Positions 8,261-17,424 are shown, numbered from the stretch's first letter. The stretch is DNA of 64,000 nucleotides from an uncultured Spirochaetaceae bacterium (GCA_944389015.1 CALXKS010000065.1:23610-87609), one strand, 5' to 3'. The notes: generated by a model not told the origin, from the sequence alone. Numbers and translations: made by a program.

Positions 8261-8858
8261 TCTTCACGAATGTGGATATCACCTGCATGGCATTCTCGTT
8301 ATAACCGCCTTCAGGGATTATCAGATCAGCATACTCCTTGGTAGGCTCTATAAAACTGAAATGCCCGGGACGCACAACATCCGTATACTGTCTTATGACG
8401 CTCTCTACAGTCCTGCCGCGCTCTGTTATATCCCGCTGAAGCCTCCGTATGAAGCGGATATCAGGAGGAGTATCCACATAGAGCTTCAGATCGAACAGAT
8501 CCCGTATGCGCTTATCGTAGAAGATCATAAGACCATCCACGATGATGAGCTTTGCAGGTTCGACACGCACCATCTCATCCATCCGGCAATGATGGACGAA
8601 ATCATATTGCGGCATCATTATCGGCTTTCCGCTCTTAAGATCGGCAAGATTCTCGACCATGAGATCCATGTCAAAGGCATCAGGATGGTCGAAATTATAG
8701 GCCGTTATATTATCATTGCTGATAAATGGCGCGCTTTTGTAGTAATTGTCCTGGGAAATGAGCACGGAGGCGTCGACCGCCTCCTTTATCCGTCTTACAA
8801 CAGTGCTTTTCCCTGATCCTGATCCGCCAGTGACCCCTATGATGCGGACGCTTTCCAT
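8247..8858 (-). CDS. udk: Uridine kinase
   Basis: Phosphorylates uridine and cytidine to the monophosphates in pyrimidine salvage. 203 residues with Walker A GGSGSGKST at 11-19 and the DNYYK motif typical of uridine kinases and related phosphoribulokinase-like enzymes. It starts one base after the galM stop and is the last gene of the long rplY...galM-udk series. Length and motifs fit Udk better than phosphoribulokinase. Confidence 0.9.
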   Translation of the reverse strand: MESVRIIGVTGGSGSGKSTVVRRIKEAVDASVLISQDNYYKSAPFISNDNITAYNFDHPDAFDMDLMVENLADLKSGKPIMMPQYDFVHHCRMDEMVRVEPAKLIIVDGLMIFYDKRIRDLFDLKLYVDTPPDIRFIRRLQRDITERGRTVESVIRQYTDVVRPGHFSFIEPTKEYADLIIPEGGYNENAMQVISTFVKTICS

Positions 8859-8859
8859 A

Positions 8860-9807
8860 TCACTTTGCCTTCAGCGTATATGACGTCGCCGTCGTCAGCG
8901 TCTTCCCAGGCTCTGTGAATGTCCCTGGGTACTCAGGATGGTTAGGGCTATCAGGATAACGGCCGGACTCAAAACAGATGCCGGCAAGCGGAACATGGTC
9001 CCCGCTAAGGCCCGTACCAGTATATATCTGGACAGCAGGCTCTGTCGTCCTCATCTCAAGGACAGCCTTGCTTCCTTCCGCAGAGAGAACAGCATTCTCA
9101 TCGAGGCAGAAACTGTTATCATAGGCCCCACCGCGTCTTGCTCCGACACGCATAGGCTTCCTGAAATCGAAGTCTGTACCCTCAACGCTTCTGACAGCTA
9201 CAGGTATAAGCTCAGCATCAACATCGACGAACTTCTCCGCAGGAACAGTCAGTATATGGTCAGCAACCGTTCCCTCACAGCCATTGAGATTGAAATATGC
9301 GTGGTTTGTAAGCGCTGCAGGGCACTTCTTTGATGAAGTCATGGAATAGCTTAATGTAAGCGTCCCATCCGCCGTGAGCGAGTATGTGATCATTATCTCA
9401 TGATCTCCCGGGAATCCGCCAAGACCATCTGCTGTTGCGAGGCCCAGCGTCACTGAGCTTTCCCCGATGCCCTCAACAGTCCAGAGCATCTTCCCAAAGC
9501 ATGCAGACCCTGAATGGAGATTGTTCCTGCCATTGTTGGCCTCCAGATGGTATGCATTCCCATCCAGACTGAATTCAGCCTTGGCTATCCTGTTTGCGTA
9601 AGGCCCAACAACAGCCCCCAGGAAACCTCCCATGGTCTCATAGTCATGGACAGTTCTATGGTTCAGTACGATATTCACATCATCGTAGCCGAAGCTATAC
9701 AGCGTAGCCCCATAAGTCAGGACAGAAAAATGATACCTGCCGTTTCTCAGCGATATCCTCTCCACATCCCTTCCATCGGAAGTCTGTCCGAACACAGCTC
9801 TTTCCAT
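8860..9807 (-). CDS. galM: Aldose 1-epimerase (mutarotase)
   Basis: Interconverts alpha and beta anomers of galactose or glucose. 315 residues, a beta-sandwich enzyme. The expected catalytic histidines are visible at His98 (NNLHSG) and His169 (TNHAYFNLNG), and the conserved C-terminal segment CFESGRYPDSPNHPEYP carries the presumed catalytic Glu. The ATG overlaps the lepA stop as TGATG. It has no biosynthetic link with its translation neighbours, so co-transcription is probably for constitutive expression. Galactose handling may also involve the kinase/mutase pair at 35-38 kb. Confidence 0.93.
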   Translation of the reverse strand: MERAVFGQTSDGRDVERISLRNGRYHFSVLTYGATLYSFGYDDVNIVLNHRTVHDYETMGGFLGAVVGPYANRIAKAEFSLDGNAYHLEANNGRNNLHSGSACFGKMLWTVEGIGESSVTLGLATADGLGGFPGDHEIMITYSLTADGTLTLSYSMTSSKKCPAALTNHAYFNLNGCEGTVADHILTVPAEKFVDVDAELIPVAVRSVEGTDFDFRKPMRVGARRGGAYDNSFCLDENAVLSAEGSKAVLEMRTTEPAVQIYTGTGLSGDHVPLAGICFESGRYPDSPNHPEYPGTFTEPGKTLTTATSYTLKAK

Positions 9808-11615
9808 CAGTCATCCTCCTCTGTCTTGAGAACAGCAAGAAACGCACTCTGCGGGATCTCGACATTGCCGACCATCTTCATGCGCTTCTTTCCCTCCTTC
9901 TGCTTCTCAAGAAGCTTTCTCTTTCTTGAGATGTCTCCGCCATAGCACTTGGCGGTTACATCCTTCCTGTATGCAGAGACAGTCTCACGGGATATTATCT
10001 GACCACCGATGGCAGCCTGGATAGCGATCTTGAACTGCTGCCTTGGGATTTCCTTCTTCAGCCTTTCGCAGACTACACGGCCACGCTGCTGTGCATTACC
10101 CTTGAACACAAGCTGGGAAAGAGCATCGACACTGTCTCCATTGACAAGTATATCCATTCTCACGAGTTCCGTGGGCTTGTATCCGATGACATTGTAATCA
10201 AAGGATGCATAACCGCGGGATATGGACTTGAGCCGGTCATAGAAATCAAAGAGGACCTCCGCCAGAGGCATCTCATAGATAAGCTCGACACGCTTCTGGT
10301 CAAGATAGTTCATGCCGGTCTGGACACCGCGCTTCTCAAGGCAGAGAGTGATTATCGGGCCGACATACTCCGTCGGGGTGATTATATTCGCCTGGATATA
10401 TGGCTCTTCCGTGGACTCGATGCGCATCGGTTCCGGATACTCCAGGGGATTGTCGATCTCGACTGTCTCCCCATTCCTCATGTGGACGATATATCTTACA
10501 GAGGGGGAAGTGAAGACTATTGAGAGATCGAACTCCCTTTCGATCCTCTCCTGTATGACCTCAAGATGGAGCATGCCGAGAAAACCGCAGCGGAAACCGA
10601 ATCCCAGCGCCGCTGAGTTGTCTTTCTCATAGACAAGGGAAGCATCATTGAGCTTCAGCCTACCGATTGCCTCCTCAAGCTCCTCATAATCATTTGAATC
10701 CACCGGATAGATAGAAGAGAAGACAACAGGCTTCACTTCCTTGAATCCAGCCATAGGCTCATCTGCAGGAGCGGCCTTCAGCGTCACAGTATCTCCGACC
10801 CGGATATCTGAGATAGTCTTTATGCCTGCAATGAAATATCCTACGTCACCAGCCTCAAGCGAACCCTTGGATACAAGCTGCAGCTGGAATATCCCGGTAT
10901 CCTCTACCTTATACTCCGCACCTGAGTGCATAAGACGTATCTCATCCCCGGTCTTCATCGTACCGGAGAACACCCTGCAGTGAACGATGACTCCTCTGTA
11001 TGGATCATAATGGGAATCGAAGATCAGCGCCCTGAGCCTGTCATCCTTGTTCCCGTCTGGAGGCGGAATCAGATTGACGATTGCCTCATAGAGCGTATCA
11101 ACACCCTCTCCAGTCTTTGCTGAGACAAAGCATGCGGTATCAGGATCAAGTCCCAGATCATGATCGATCTGGTGAAGACATGACGGAATATCCGCAGAAG
11201 GAAGGTCGATCTTGTTTATGACAGGGATTATCTCCAGGTTGTGCTCCATGGCAAGATAGAGGTTCGCAAGAGTCTGGGCTTCAACTCCCTGGGATGCATC
11301 AATAAGAAGGAGAGCGCCTTCACATGATGATATCGCCCTGGAAACCTCATATGTGAAGTCCACATGGCCCGGGGTATCAACAAGATTGAGCTCATAGGCT
11401 TCACCATCCGATGCCGTATATGGCACGGTCACAGCCTGGCTCTTGATTGTTATGCCCCTCTCCCTCTCGATGTCCATATTATCGAGGATCTGAGTCTGCT
11501 GGGGACCTCTTGACGTGACAAGGCGGGCACGCTCTATAAAGCGGTCCGCCAGTGTTGATTTACCATGATCGATATGCGCTATTATGCAGAAATTCCTCTT
11601 GTGGGCTGTATCCAT
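9807..11615 (-). CDS. lepA: Elongation factor 4 (LepA), ribosome back-translocase GTPase
   Basis: Ribosome-associated GTPase of 602 residues, the usual LepA length. The G domain is evident near the N-terminus: AHIDHGKSTLADRF (G1), RGITIKSQAV (G2), DTPGHVDF (G3), NKIDLP (G4). EF-G-like domains II, III and V follow, then the LepA-specific C-terminal region ending in a basic KRKLLEKQKEGKKRMK segment. It starts three bases after the ftsH stop without a strong Shine-Dalgarno site, so coupling to ftsH is likely. Downstream, galM overlaps its stop codon. Confidence 0.97.
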   Translation of the reverse strand: MDTAHKRNFCIIAHIDHGKSTLADRFIERARLVTSRGPQQTQILDNMDIERERGITIKSQAVTVPYTASDGEAYELNLVDTPGHVDFTYEVSRAISSCEGALLLIDASQGVEAQTLANLYLAMEHNLEIIPVINKIDLPSADIPSCLHQIDHDLGLDPDTACFVSAKTGEGVDTLYEAIVNLIPPPDGNKDDRLRALIFDSHYDPYRGVIVHCRVFSGTMKTGDEIRLMHSGAEYKVEDTGIFQLQLVSKGSLEAGDVGYFIAGIKTISDIRVGDTVTLKAAPADEPMAGFKEVKPVVFSSIYPVDSNDYEELEEAIGRLKLNDASLVYEKDNSAALGFGFRCGFLGMLHLEVIQERIEREFDLSIVFTSPSVRYIVHMRNGETVEIDNPLEYPEPMRIESTEEPYIQANIITPTEYVGPIITLCLEKRGVQTGMNYLDQKRVELIYEMPLAEVLFDFYDRLKSISRGYASFDYNVIGYKPTELVRMDILVNGDSVDALSQLVFKGNAQQRGRVVCERLKKEIPRQQFKIAIQAAIGGQIISRETVSAYRKDVTAKCYGGDISRKRKLLEKQKEGKKRMKMVGNVEIPQSAFLAVLKTEEDD

Positions 11616-11618
11616 AGC

Positions 11619-13625
11619 TTATTTAAGTTCCGAAGTGTGCTGTACCGGAGGGAATCCGAACATCTCCCTGATATCCTTATCATCCAATGTCTCTTTGGTG
11701 ACAAGTGCCTCAGTAAGCGCATCCAGCTGATCACGGTGCTCGGTGAGGATGTTCCTCGTCTCATCCATGCATCTTGCCAGAATGCTGCTGATCTCCTCAT
11801 CGATACGTCTCATCATCTCATCAGAGAAGTTCTTATGCTTTGCGATCTCACGGCCTAGGAAGAGCGGCTCATCATCATCACCAAGGGATATGAATCCAAG
11901 ATTCGACATACCCCATTCGGTAACCATGCGCCTCGCCATATCCGTTGCCTGCTTGATGTCATTCGAAGTGCCGGTCGTGGTCTCTCCGTAGATTATATCC
12001 TCCGCGACATATCCACCCATGCAGATCTTGATCCTGTCCTCGAGGAATGAACGGTTCTTGGTATATGCATCCTTCTCAGGAAGCGACATCGTGAGGCCAA
12101 GAGCCCTGCCATGAGGGATGATCGTCACCTTATGGAGCGGATCCGCATTCTTCAGATAGTAATGAAGGAGCGTATGGCCAGCCTCATGATATGCAGTTGC
12201 CCTCTTCTCCTCCTCTGTCATGAACACAGAGGCTCTTGCAACTCCGAGAAGGATCTTGTCCCTTGCCTTCTCGAAATCATCCATCGAGACAGTAGTGCGG
12301 TTATCCCTGGCGGCAAAGAGCGCGGCCTCATTGACGAGATTTGCAAGATCCGCACCGGATGAGCCTGGCGTTGCCCTTGCAACTCTATCAAGCTCAACAT
12401 CCCCATCGAGATGGACCTTCTTCGCATGTATTCGGAGAATATCGAGCCTTTCCTGCACATCAGGAAGTGCTACTACGACCTGCCTGTCGAATCTGCCTGG
12501 TCTCAGAAGAGCAGGATCAAGGACATCGGGTCTGTTCGTCGCTGCCATCACTATGACACCGGGATCTGTCGAGAAGCCATCCATCTCAACAAGCATCTGG
12601 TTCAATGTCTGCTCCCTTTCATCATGTCCGCCGCCGAGGCCTGATCCACGGGCACGCCCTACAGCATCAAGCTCATCGATGAAAATTATGCATGGAGCAT
12701 TCTTCCTGGCTTCAGAGAAAAGGTCACGGACACGGGCTGCACCCATGCCGACGAACATCTCAACGAAATCAGAACCGGAAGTATGGAGGAATGAGACTCC
12801 TGCCTCACCTGCGACGGCCCTTGCAAGAAGGGTCTTTCCCGTCCCCGGAGGGCCTACAAGAAGGACTCCTTTAGGGATCTTGGCACCGATCTTCACAAAG
12901 CGATCAGGATGCTTGAGGAAATCCACGACCTCCTGCAGCTCATACTTGGCTTCCTTCTGTCCTGCGACATCGGCGAACGTGACCTTCTTATCATTCTTGC
13001 CATACATCTGGGCGTGGCTCTTTCCGAATGATGACATCATGCGGTTTCCACCCGCGGCCCCTGTCTGGCGCATAATCATGACGATCATAACGATGAATAT
13101 GACCCATGGCAGGAGCTGTATGAGGATATACCAGAAAGGTGTCGGCTGGACAGAACCTGTAACCGTAACACCATTCTCCTGGAGGATATCCAGAAGATCC
13201 ATATCAGCATATGGAATACGGCATGTCATCGCACGGCCGTCAAAGAGCGTGTAATCAATCCTGCTGCCTTCGACTATATCGGCAGAATATACATCTCCAT
13301 TCTCCACCGAAGCCATGAATGCCGTATATGACGTCTCAGCGGCTTCAGCTCCAGTCGGAGTGGAAAGGAATATATAAGTGAATGAGATCAGCAGAAGAAC
13401 AAAGGCGAAGAGCGCTATCCTATTGCGCCTGCCTCCTGACGGTCCGCCGCCTTCGGGAGCCCCGCCTGATCCCCAGTATCTATACTGATCATATACATTC
13501 TTCTTCGGCTTTGCCTCCTTCTTTCCTTCATTGCCCTTCTTTTCAGGCTCCTGGGAAGGAGGCACAGGGTCATGCCCATTGTCCTGAGGCTTTACCTCTT
13601 TCTCTTTATCGTCGTTGTTTTCCAT
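11619..13625 (-). CDS. ftsH: ATP-dependent zinc metalloprotease FtsH
   Basis: Membrane-anchored AAA protease, 668 residues. Order: a highly charged, proline- and glycine-rich cytoplasmic tail (about 1-70), transmembrane helix 1 (about 72-90), a short extracytoplasmic domain, transmembrane helix 2 (about 165-186), the AAA module with GPPGTGKT and the [11 protein letters not shown]alker B, a second region of homology ([18 protein letters not shown]), and the zinc site HEAGH at about 478-482. The long N-terminal tail before the first helix is unusual; most FtsH proteins begin within a few residues of it. AAGGA precedes the ATG. Located between tilS and lepA; tilS-ftsH adjacency is widespread. 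Confidence 0.97.
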   Translation of the reverse strand: MENNDDKEKEVKPQDNGHDPVPPSQEPEKKGNEGKKEAKPKKNVYDQYRYWGSGGAPEGGGPSGGRRNRIALFAFVLLLISFTYIFLSTPTGAEAAETSYTAFMASVENGDVYSADIVEGSRIDYTLFDGRAMTCRIPYADMDLLDILQENGVTVTGSVQPTPFWYILIQLLPWVIFIVMIVMIMRQTGAAGGNRMMSSFGKSHAQMYGKNDKKVTFADVAGQKEAKYELQEVVDFLKHPDRFVKIGAKIPKGVLLVGPPGTGKTLLARAVAGEAGVSFLHTSGSDFVEMFVGMGAARVRDLFSEARKNAPCIIFIDELDAVGRARGSGLGGGHDEREQTLNQMLVEMDGFSTDPGVIVMAATNRPDVLDPALLRPGRFDRQVVVALPDVQERLDILRIHAKKVHLDGDVELDRVARATPGSSGADLANLVNEAALFAARDNRTTVSMDDFEKARDKILLGVARASVFMTEEEKRATAYHEAGHTLLHYYLKNADPLHKVTIIPHGRALGLTMSLPEKDAYTKNRSFLEDRIKICMGGYVAEDIIYGETTTGTSNDIKQATDMARRMVTEWGMSNLGFISLGDDDEPLFLGREIAKHKNFSDEMMRRIDEEISSILARCMDETRNILTEHRDQLDALTEALVTKETLDDKDIREMFGFPPVQHTSELK

Positions 13626-13652
13626 TGAATTCCTTTTTCCGTAAATATAGCT

Positions 13653-14942
13653 TCATTCCCCTGCAAGGGCAAGGGTGAACGGCTCTCCGGGGATGCCTGA
13701 GAAACGGGAAGAAAGCCTGTCACGGCCACCGAAAAGGGAACCGAATACAGCTATCAGCCCTTCTCTGTCCTCAAGAACAGCAGAGTATGGGATGCGCCAC
13801 TCCTTCTCAAGCTCTGAAACCTTCTTCCATCCGCCACGGAGATTTATCCTGTCCCCCTCCTCCGATGAGCGGAGGATCACAGGAGGAACCATGCGGCCGG
13901 GACTGAGCATAAGCGTGCTCTTGTCCTTATATTCCCTCCTGAGCTCAAGATTCCCATGCTTTATGCTCTTTCCGTCCCACTCCAATGCAAAACGATCCAT
14001 TCTGGGATAGATCCTCATGATATTCCCATCAGGATAGACGGAAAAAGATGGCAGAAGAAGCCGTCCAGTGCCTTTTTCCGCCCTTTCTATCACACTGGAT
14101 GCTAGCCTCCTGGAAAAACGCCCGGACTGTCCAAGACGTTCTGCGGCACGGAACAGAGTAAGTTCCTGGGACAGTCTGTCAAGGGACATGAATTCATTTC
14201 TGTCATACTCCAGAAAGAACCCATTGCCTCCTTCCAGGATCCTGGCCCTTCTCCTGACATCCAGGATATTGTCCGCAATAGCAGAGAGAGAGTCTCTGGC
14301 TGCCGGTGTAAGATATGGAAGAATACAATGTCTGATACTGTTCCTGAGATAGCCTGTATCATGATTGGTGCTATCCTCGGAGAATGAAAGCCCGAGCCTC
14401 CTTATCCCTTCCTTTATCCTGCTCTTCGGAACATGGAGAAGCGGACGGCATAGCACTCCGTCATCGGGGACGATCCCGCTGAGCGCATAGACCGGGGATG
14501 AGGCGAGAAGACGCATTATGACCGTCTCCGCCTGATCATCCTGATGATGCGCAGTAAGTATCCTGCTATATCCATTCTCTGACGCATAGGAACGGAGGAT
14601 ACCGTATCTCAGCTCCCTGGCTGCGGCTTCCATCCCTATGTGCTTCTCTCTTGAAAGCCTTTCAACATCTCCGCGGGGGATCCTCCTTATCTCAAGAGGA
14701 ATGCCAAGAATGGCAGCATTGCATCTATTGAGTTCCTCTTCTCGCTCAAGCTCCTCCGAGGATCTGATTCCATGATTGACATAAAGAGCCGTGGAACGAT
14801 CCGGAGCGACAAGGGAAAGAAGAGCTATGAGGAACAGGGAATCCTCCCCTCCTGAGAAAGCAAGGAGCAGCCTTCCCTCCGGCAGTCTGAATCCCTCAGG
14901 AATTAGCCCACTGCATGACACTTTCAAGCTTCTCTCCGCCAT
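13653..14942 (-). CDS. tilS: tRNA(Ile)-lysidine synthetase
   Basis: Modifies C34 of tRNA-Ile(CAU) to lysidine so that it reads AUA. 429 residues. The N-type ATP pyrophosphatase motif SGGEDS is at 30-35 (family consensus SGGxDS), followed by TAHHQDDQAET, which is diagnostic of TilS. Substrate-binding and C-terminal domains follow. The ATG at 14942 lies inside the 3' end of pth (47 shared bases) and is preceded closely by GAGGA. Functionally linked to the ileS gene at 1.6 kb through tRNA-Ile identity. Confidence 0.93.
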   Translation of the reverse strand: MAERSLKVSCSGLIPEGFRLPEGRLLLAFSGGEDSLFLIALLSLVAPDRSTALYVNHGIRSSEELEREEELNRCNAAILGIPLEIRRIPRGDVERLSREKHIGMEAAARELRYGILRSYASENGYSRILTAHHQDDQAETVIMRLLASSPVYALSGIVPDDGVLCRPLLHVPKSRIKEGIRRLGLSFSEDSTNHDTGYLRNSIRHCILPYLTPAARDSLSAIADNILDVRRRARILEGGNGFFLEYDRNEFMSLDRLSQELTLFRAAERLGQSGRFSRRLASSVIERAEKGTGRLLLPSFSVYPDGNIMRIYPRMDRFALEWDGKSIKHGNLELRREYKDKSTLMLSPGRMVPPVILRSSEEGDRINLRGGWKKVSELEKEWRIPYSAVLEDREGLIAVFGSLFGGRDRLSSRFSGIPGEPFTLALAGE

Positions 14943-15432
14943 AGATCCTCAGGACAGCCTCCGCTGCTCTCTCCTCCGCCTCATCGACAGCTCTCCGGTC
15001 CTCTTCTGAATAACGGGACAGGACATGGTCTACAACACTCTCACCCTCTCCGGGACGGCCGATGCCTATGTAGATGCGGATGAAGTCAGGACCATATGCA
15101 GCTATCATCGATTTCAGTCCATTATGCCCTGCGGATGACCCGCCTCTCCTGATTCTTATCCTTCCAGGAGGGAGATCCATCTGATCGGCAATGACAATCA
15201 GCCTTCCATCCGATGGGATGTTATCGGGGACAGCAAGCCCGGAGTTATTCATGAATGTAAGGGGCTCGACAAGAACAAGATCATCGAGAACCGCCCGCCT
15301 ATAACAGCGGAAGCAGCGCTTCCGGAGCTTCATACCCTTCTGCGCTGCTACCTTCTCGATTGTCTCGAAACCGGCATTATGCCTGGTTCCCTCATACTTC
15401 GCTCCGGGATTTCCCAGACCGAATACTGTCAT
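14896..15432 (-). CDS. pth: Peptidyl-tRNA hydrolase
   Basis: Recycles peptidyl-tRNAs that drop off the ribosome. 178 residues from the ATG at 15432, which directly gives the family start MTVFGLGNPG; a longer reading to 15561 would overlap rplY with a low-complexity Arg/Gln/Leu sequence and is not credible. Catalytic His18 lies in GTRHNAGF, and the conserved LVEPLTFMNNSG and GGSSAGHNGLKS segments are present. Two bases separate the rplY stop codon from the start, and the 3' end overlaps tilS. The order rplY-pth-tilS-ftsH is conserved in spirochaetes as I recall. Confidence 0.95.
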   Translation of the reverse strand: MTVFGLGNPGAKYEGTRHNAGFETIEKVAAQKGMKLRKRCFRCYRRAVLDDLVLVEPLTFMNNSGLAVPDNIPSDGRLIVIADQMDLPPGRIRIRRGGSSAGHNGLKSMIAAYGPDFIRIYIGIGRPGEGESVVDHVLSRYSEEDRRAVDEAEERAAEAVLRIYGGEKLESVMQWANS

Positions 15433-15433
15433 A

Positions 15434-16069
15434 TTACTTTGACTCTGCAGGAGCCGCAGCATCTGTTGCTGCTGCATCGGCAGCTGCCTCATCCTCTGCT
15501 GCAGGAGCAGCCTCTTCCTTGACAGCCTTGACAGAAGCAATCGTGGCCTCTGGATCCTCATGGACCTTGATGCCCTCCGGAATCTGGAGCATATCGATGC
15601 GGAATGCCTCGTTCATATCAAGACCGGATACGTCTGCTACGAACATCTCAGGAAGATCCTTCGGGAGACACTCGATCTCGACTTCATGGATAACCTGATC
15701 AAGAACACCGCCTGCCTTGCAGCCGATAGGTGTTCCCTGAAGCTCGATGCGTACATGAGTCCTGACAGAATGGCCTGCAGTGATCTCATAGAAATCAATA
15801 TGATGGATGCAGTTCCTGAGAAGATCCTCCTGGAATGTCTTCACGAATACCTGATGGTCCTTGTCACCCTCAACTGAAAGAGTGATAAGCGTTGATTCGC
15901 TGAATCCGGATCTCTTCGCATTGAACTCGCGTGCATTCACGATTACATGAAGGGGTTCACCCTTTCCATAGACTACAGCAGGAATCTCTCCATTCCTGAG
16001 AAGTCTCCTTGAACCAGCTGAGCCGAAATCGGAGGTCCTCAGCTTTGCGCTAAGCTTCTTCTCGCTCAT
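15434..16069 (-). CDS. rplY: 50S ribosomal protein L25, Ctc (TL5) type
   Basis: 5S rRNA-binding protein of the long L25/Ctc form, 211 residues: N-terminal L25 beta-barrel (LSAKLRTSDFGSAGSRRLLR...PAVVYGKG) followed by the TL5 C-terminal beta domain (about 100-185), then a low-complexity Ala-Glu tail of about 25 residues. AAGGAG lies nine bases before the ATG. It follows tRNA-Gln after a structured 98-base leader and starts the tight rplY-pth-tilS run. Confidence 0.95.
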   Translation of the reverse strand: MSEKKLSAKLRTSDFGSAGSRRLLRNGEIPAVVYGKGEPLHVIVNAREFNAKRSGFSESTLITLSVEGDKDHQVFVKTFQEDLLRNCIHHIDFYEITAGHSVRTHVRIELQGTPIGCKAGGVLDQVIHEVEIECLPKDLPEMFVADVSGLDMNEAFRIDMLQIPEGIKVHEDPEATIASVKAVKEEAAPAAEDEAAADAAATDAAAPAESK

Positions 16070-16091
16070 TTTTTCTTCTCCTTATACTCTC

Positions 16092-16140
16092 ATCGGTCTG
16101 ACCGATTACCATAAAGTGCCGAAGCACAGCATATGATGCT
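16092..16140 (-). promoter_or_regulatory. Three consecutive small hairpins in the L25 leader
   Basis: Between tRNA-Gln and rplY the minus-strand RNA can form AGCAT/ATGCT (16128-16140), GTGC-TTCG-GCAC with a stable UUCG loop (16116-16127), and ATCGGT-cag-ACCGAT (16092-16106). The last ends about 15 bases before the AAGGAG site. Possible L25 autoregulatory or RNA-processing element; this is inference from base pairing only. Confidence 0.4.
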
Positions 16141-16167
16141 ACAGCATTGTCCCTTATATTGCAATGA

Positions 16168-16240
16168 CTGGGAAGGAAGGGTTCGAACCTTCGGATGCCG
16201 GTATCAAAAACCGGTGCCTTAACCACTTGGCTACTTCCCA
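16168..16240 (-). tRNA. tRNA-Gln (anticodon UUG)
   Basis: 73-base tRNA. Acceptor TGGGAAG pairs with CTTCCCA, including the U1-A72 pair typical of tRNA-Gln, with discriminator G73 (16168). The anticodon stem CCGGT/ACCGG holds loop TTTTGAT, giving anticodon TTG. The T arm is GAAGG-TTCGAAC-CCTTC. CCA is not encoded, so the cca product is required. It lies between spoVG and rplY and has its own promoter in the 3' end of spoVG. Confidence 0.96.
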
Positions 16241-16254
16241 ATACCGCTGTCAGG

Positions 16255-16283
16255 AAGATAGCATGATGAGGATTATCAATCAA
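16255..16283 (-). promoter_or_regulatory. Promoter of tRNA-Gln / rplY operon, inside the spoVG 3' end
   Basis: Minus strand TTGATT (16278-16283), 17-base spacer, TGC-TATCTT (-10 at 16255-16260). Start about seven bases before the tRNA 5' end. The -35 covers the last codons and stop of spoVG. Confidence 0.75.
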
Positions 16284-16533
16284 GTTCCGAGAAGACCTTC
16301 AGGACAGCGCTGGAAAGCTTATCCCTGAAATCCTGTGAGATAGGATGAGCGATATCCTTGAAAGAACCATCTGGCGATACACGGGATGGCATCGCGATGA
16401 AAAGGCTGCCCTCCGGTGTCTCGATCACCTTTATATTATGGACTACGAATTCATTATCGAAAGCAACAGAGGCATAGGCTTTCAGCCGTTCCTTGCCCTG
16501 AACCCTCCTTATTCTGATATCAGATATTTCCAT
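16276..16533 (-). CDS. spoVG: SpoVG family RNA/DNA-binding regulator
   Basis: 85-residue SpoVG. The family is known from Bacillus sporulation; in spirochaetes such as Borrelia the protein binds nucleic acids site-specifically. It starts MEISDIRIRRV and carries LKAYASVAFDNEFVVHNIKV and the conserved MPSR..DGSFKDIAHPI segment. The start at 16533 is fixed by the strong GGAGGGGAG site; an in-frame extension to 16557 has none. It sits between ispE and tRNA-Gln/rplY, like the spoVG-ctc-pth order of other bacteria. The promoter for the next genes is embedded in its 3' end. Confidence 0.93.
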   Translation of the reverse strand: MEISDIRIRRVQGKERLKAYASVAFDNEFVVHNIKVIETPEGSLFIAMPSRVSPDGSFKDIAHPISQDFRDKLSSAVLKVFSELD

Positions 16534-16557
16534 AGCTCCCCTCCACTGAAAGCACAA

Positions 16558-17361
16558 TCACCCTGAAATTATGAAACTAGCCATGAATATACCATAATTT
16601 TCGGTTTTTTCAATCTCAAAAGAACTGCTGGAAGGGAATATGGCGATCCAGCCGGAACCGGATCCTGTAAGAGAGACATAGCAAGGCCCTTCAGAATCGA
16701 GGAAAGGACGCTCTGCAGATGACACGAGCTCAAAATCATTGCTGTAGATCTTCTCATCGGGAACGGGGCTGAAGACAAGCGGAGGAAGCTCTCTATCCTC
16801 CCTCTCCATGCTATCAAGACGTCTGTATGCATCAGCAGTCCGGACCCTGCTTTCCGGAACGCAGACACAGACCTTAAGTCCTTCCGGGATCCTGACAGGG
16901 CTCAGAATCTCCCCGCGCCCTGTAACATGGGCGGCACTATAGCCGGATGCAAAGAATATGACATCGCTACCGGTCATTGCTGCAGCCTTCATCAGATTCT
17001 CATGGGAAGTCCCGAAATGCGTAGTCAGCATCCTCAGGATAGCTGCAGCATCGGAAGAGCCTCCTCCCAGGCCCGCCCCTGCAGGTATCCGCTTGGTGAT
17101 GGAAATATCGATGGAGAAAGGTATCCCCGTAACAGCAGAGAAAGCTGCTGCTGCTGTCTCCATGAGATCTTTTCCGTCAACGATGTATTCGCATTCTTTC
17201 GCTATATGACAGGAAAAGCTATCTGAGCATCTGATTTCAGCTGACACATCATCATAGAGATCTATCAATGCCATGTATGTATCTATATCATGGTAGCCAT
17301 CAGGGCGTTTTCTCCCTACATGCAGCCCGATGTTCACCTTGGCATACGCTCTTTCTCTCAC
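16558..17361 (-). CDS. ispE: 4-diphosphocytidyl-2-C-methyl-D-erythritol kinase
   Basis: GHMP kinase of the MEP isoprenoid pathway; phosphorylates CDP-methylerythritol. 267 residues. AKVN near the N-terminus (7-10), DGYH, and the ATP loop PAGAGLGGGSSDAA at about 93-106 are all present. The start is GTG at 17361, six bases after a perfect TATAAT, with no ribosome-binding site: a clear leaderless candidate. The pathway partners ispD and ispF are at 58-59.5 kb. First gene of the series running through spoVG and tRNA-Gln. Confidence 0.94.
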   Translation of the reverse strand: MRERAYAKVNIGLHVGRKRPDGYHDIDTYMALIDLYDDVSAEIRCSDSFSCHIAKECEYIVDGKDLMETAAAAFSAVTGIPFSIDISITKRIPAGAGLGGGSSDAAAILRMLTTHFGTSHENLMKAAAMTGSDVIFFASGYSAAHVTGRGEILSPVRIPEGLKVCVCVPESRVRTADAYRRLDSMEREDRELPPLVFSPVPDEKIYSNDFELVSSAERPFLDSEGPCYVSLTGSGSGWIAIFPSSSSFEIEKTENYGIFMASFIISG

Positions 17362-17367
17362 ACAATG

Positions 17368-17396
17368 ATTATAGCAGAAAGAGGCAATATAGCCAA
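17368..17396 (-). promoter_or_regulatory. Promoter of ispE (leaderless type)
   Basis: Minus strand TTGGCT (17391-17396), 17-base spacer, TGC-TATAAT (-10 at 17368-17373). The -10 ends six bases before the GTG start codon. The -35 overlaps that of the divergent phosphatase gene. Confidence 0.8.
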
Positions 17397-17418
17397 AAGA
17401 TGCGTTTTACCGTATTCT
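17390..17418 (+). promoter_or_regulatory. Promoter of the HAD phosphatase gene (leaderless type)
   Basis: Weak -35 TAGCCA (17390-17395), 17-base spacer, -10 TATTCT (17413-17418) ending six bases before the ATG at 17425. Shares five bases with the ispE -35 on the opposite strand. Confidence 0.55.
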
Positions 17419-17424
17419 AGAGAC

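Noticed and set aside
12220..13254. 344-codon open frame on the plus strand opposite ftsH
   Set aside because: Exact antisense of a motif-rich ftsH; Ser/Arg-rich composition, no ribosome-binding site and no recognisable domain.
16050..16283. 77-codon open frame across tRNA-Gln
   Set aside because: It reads through the tRNA and the rplY leader; the tRNA fold is unambiguous.
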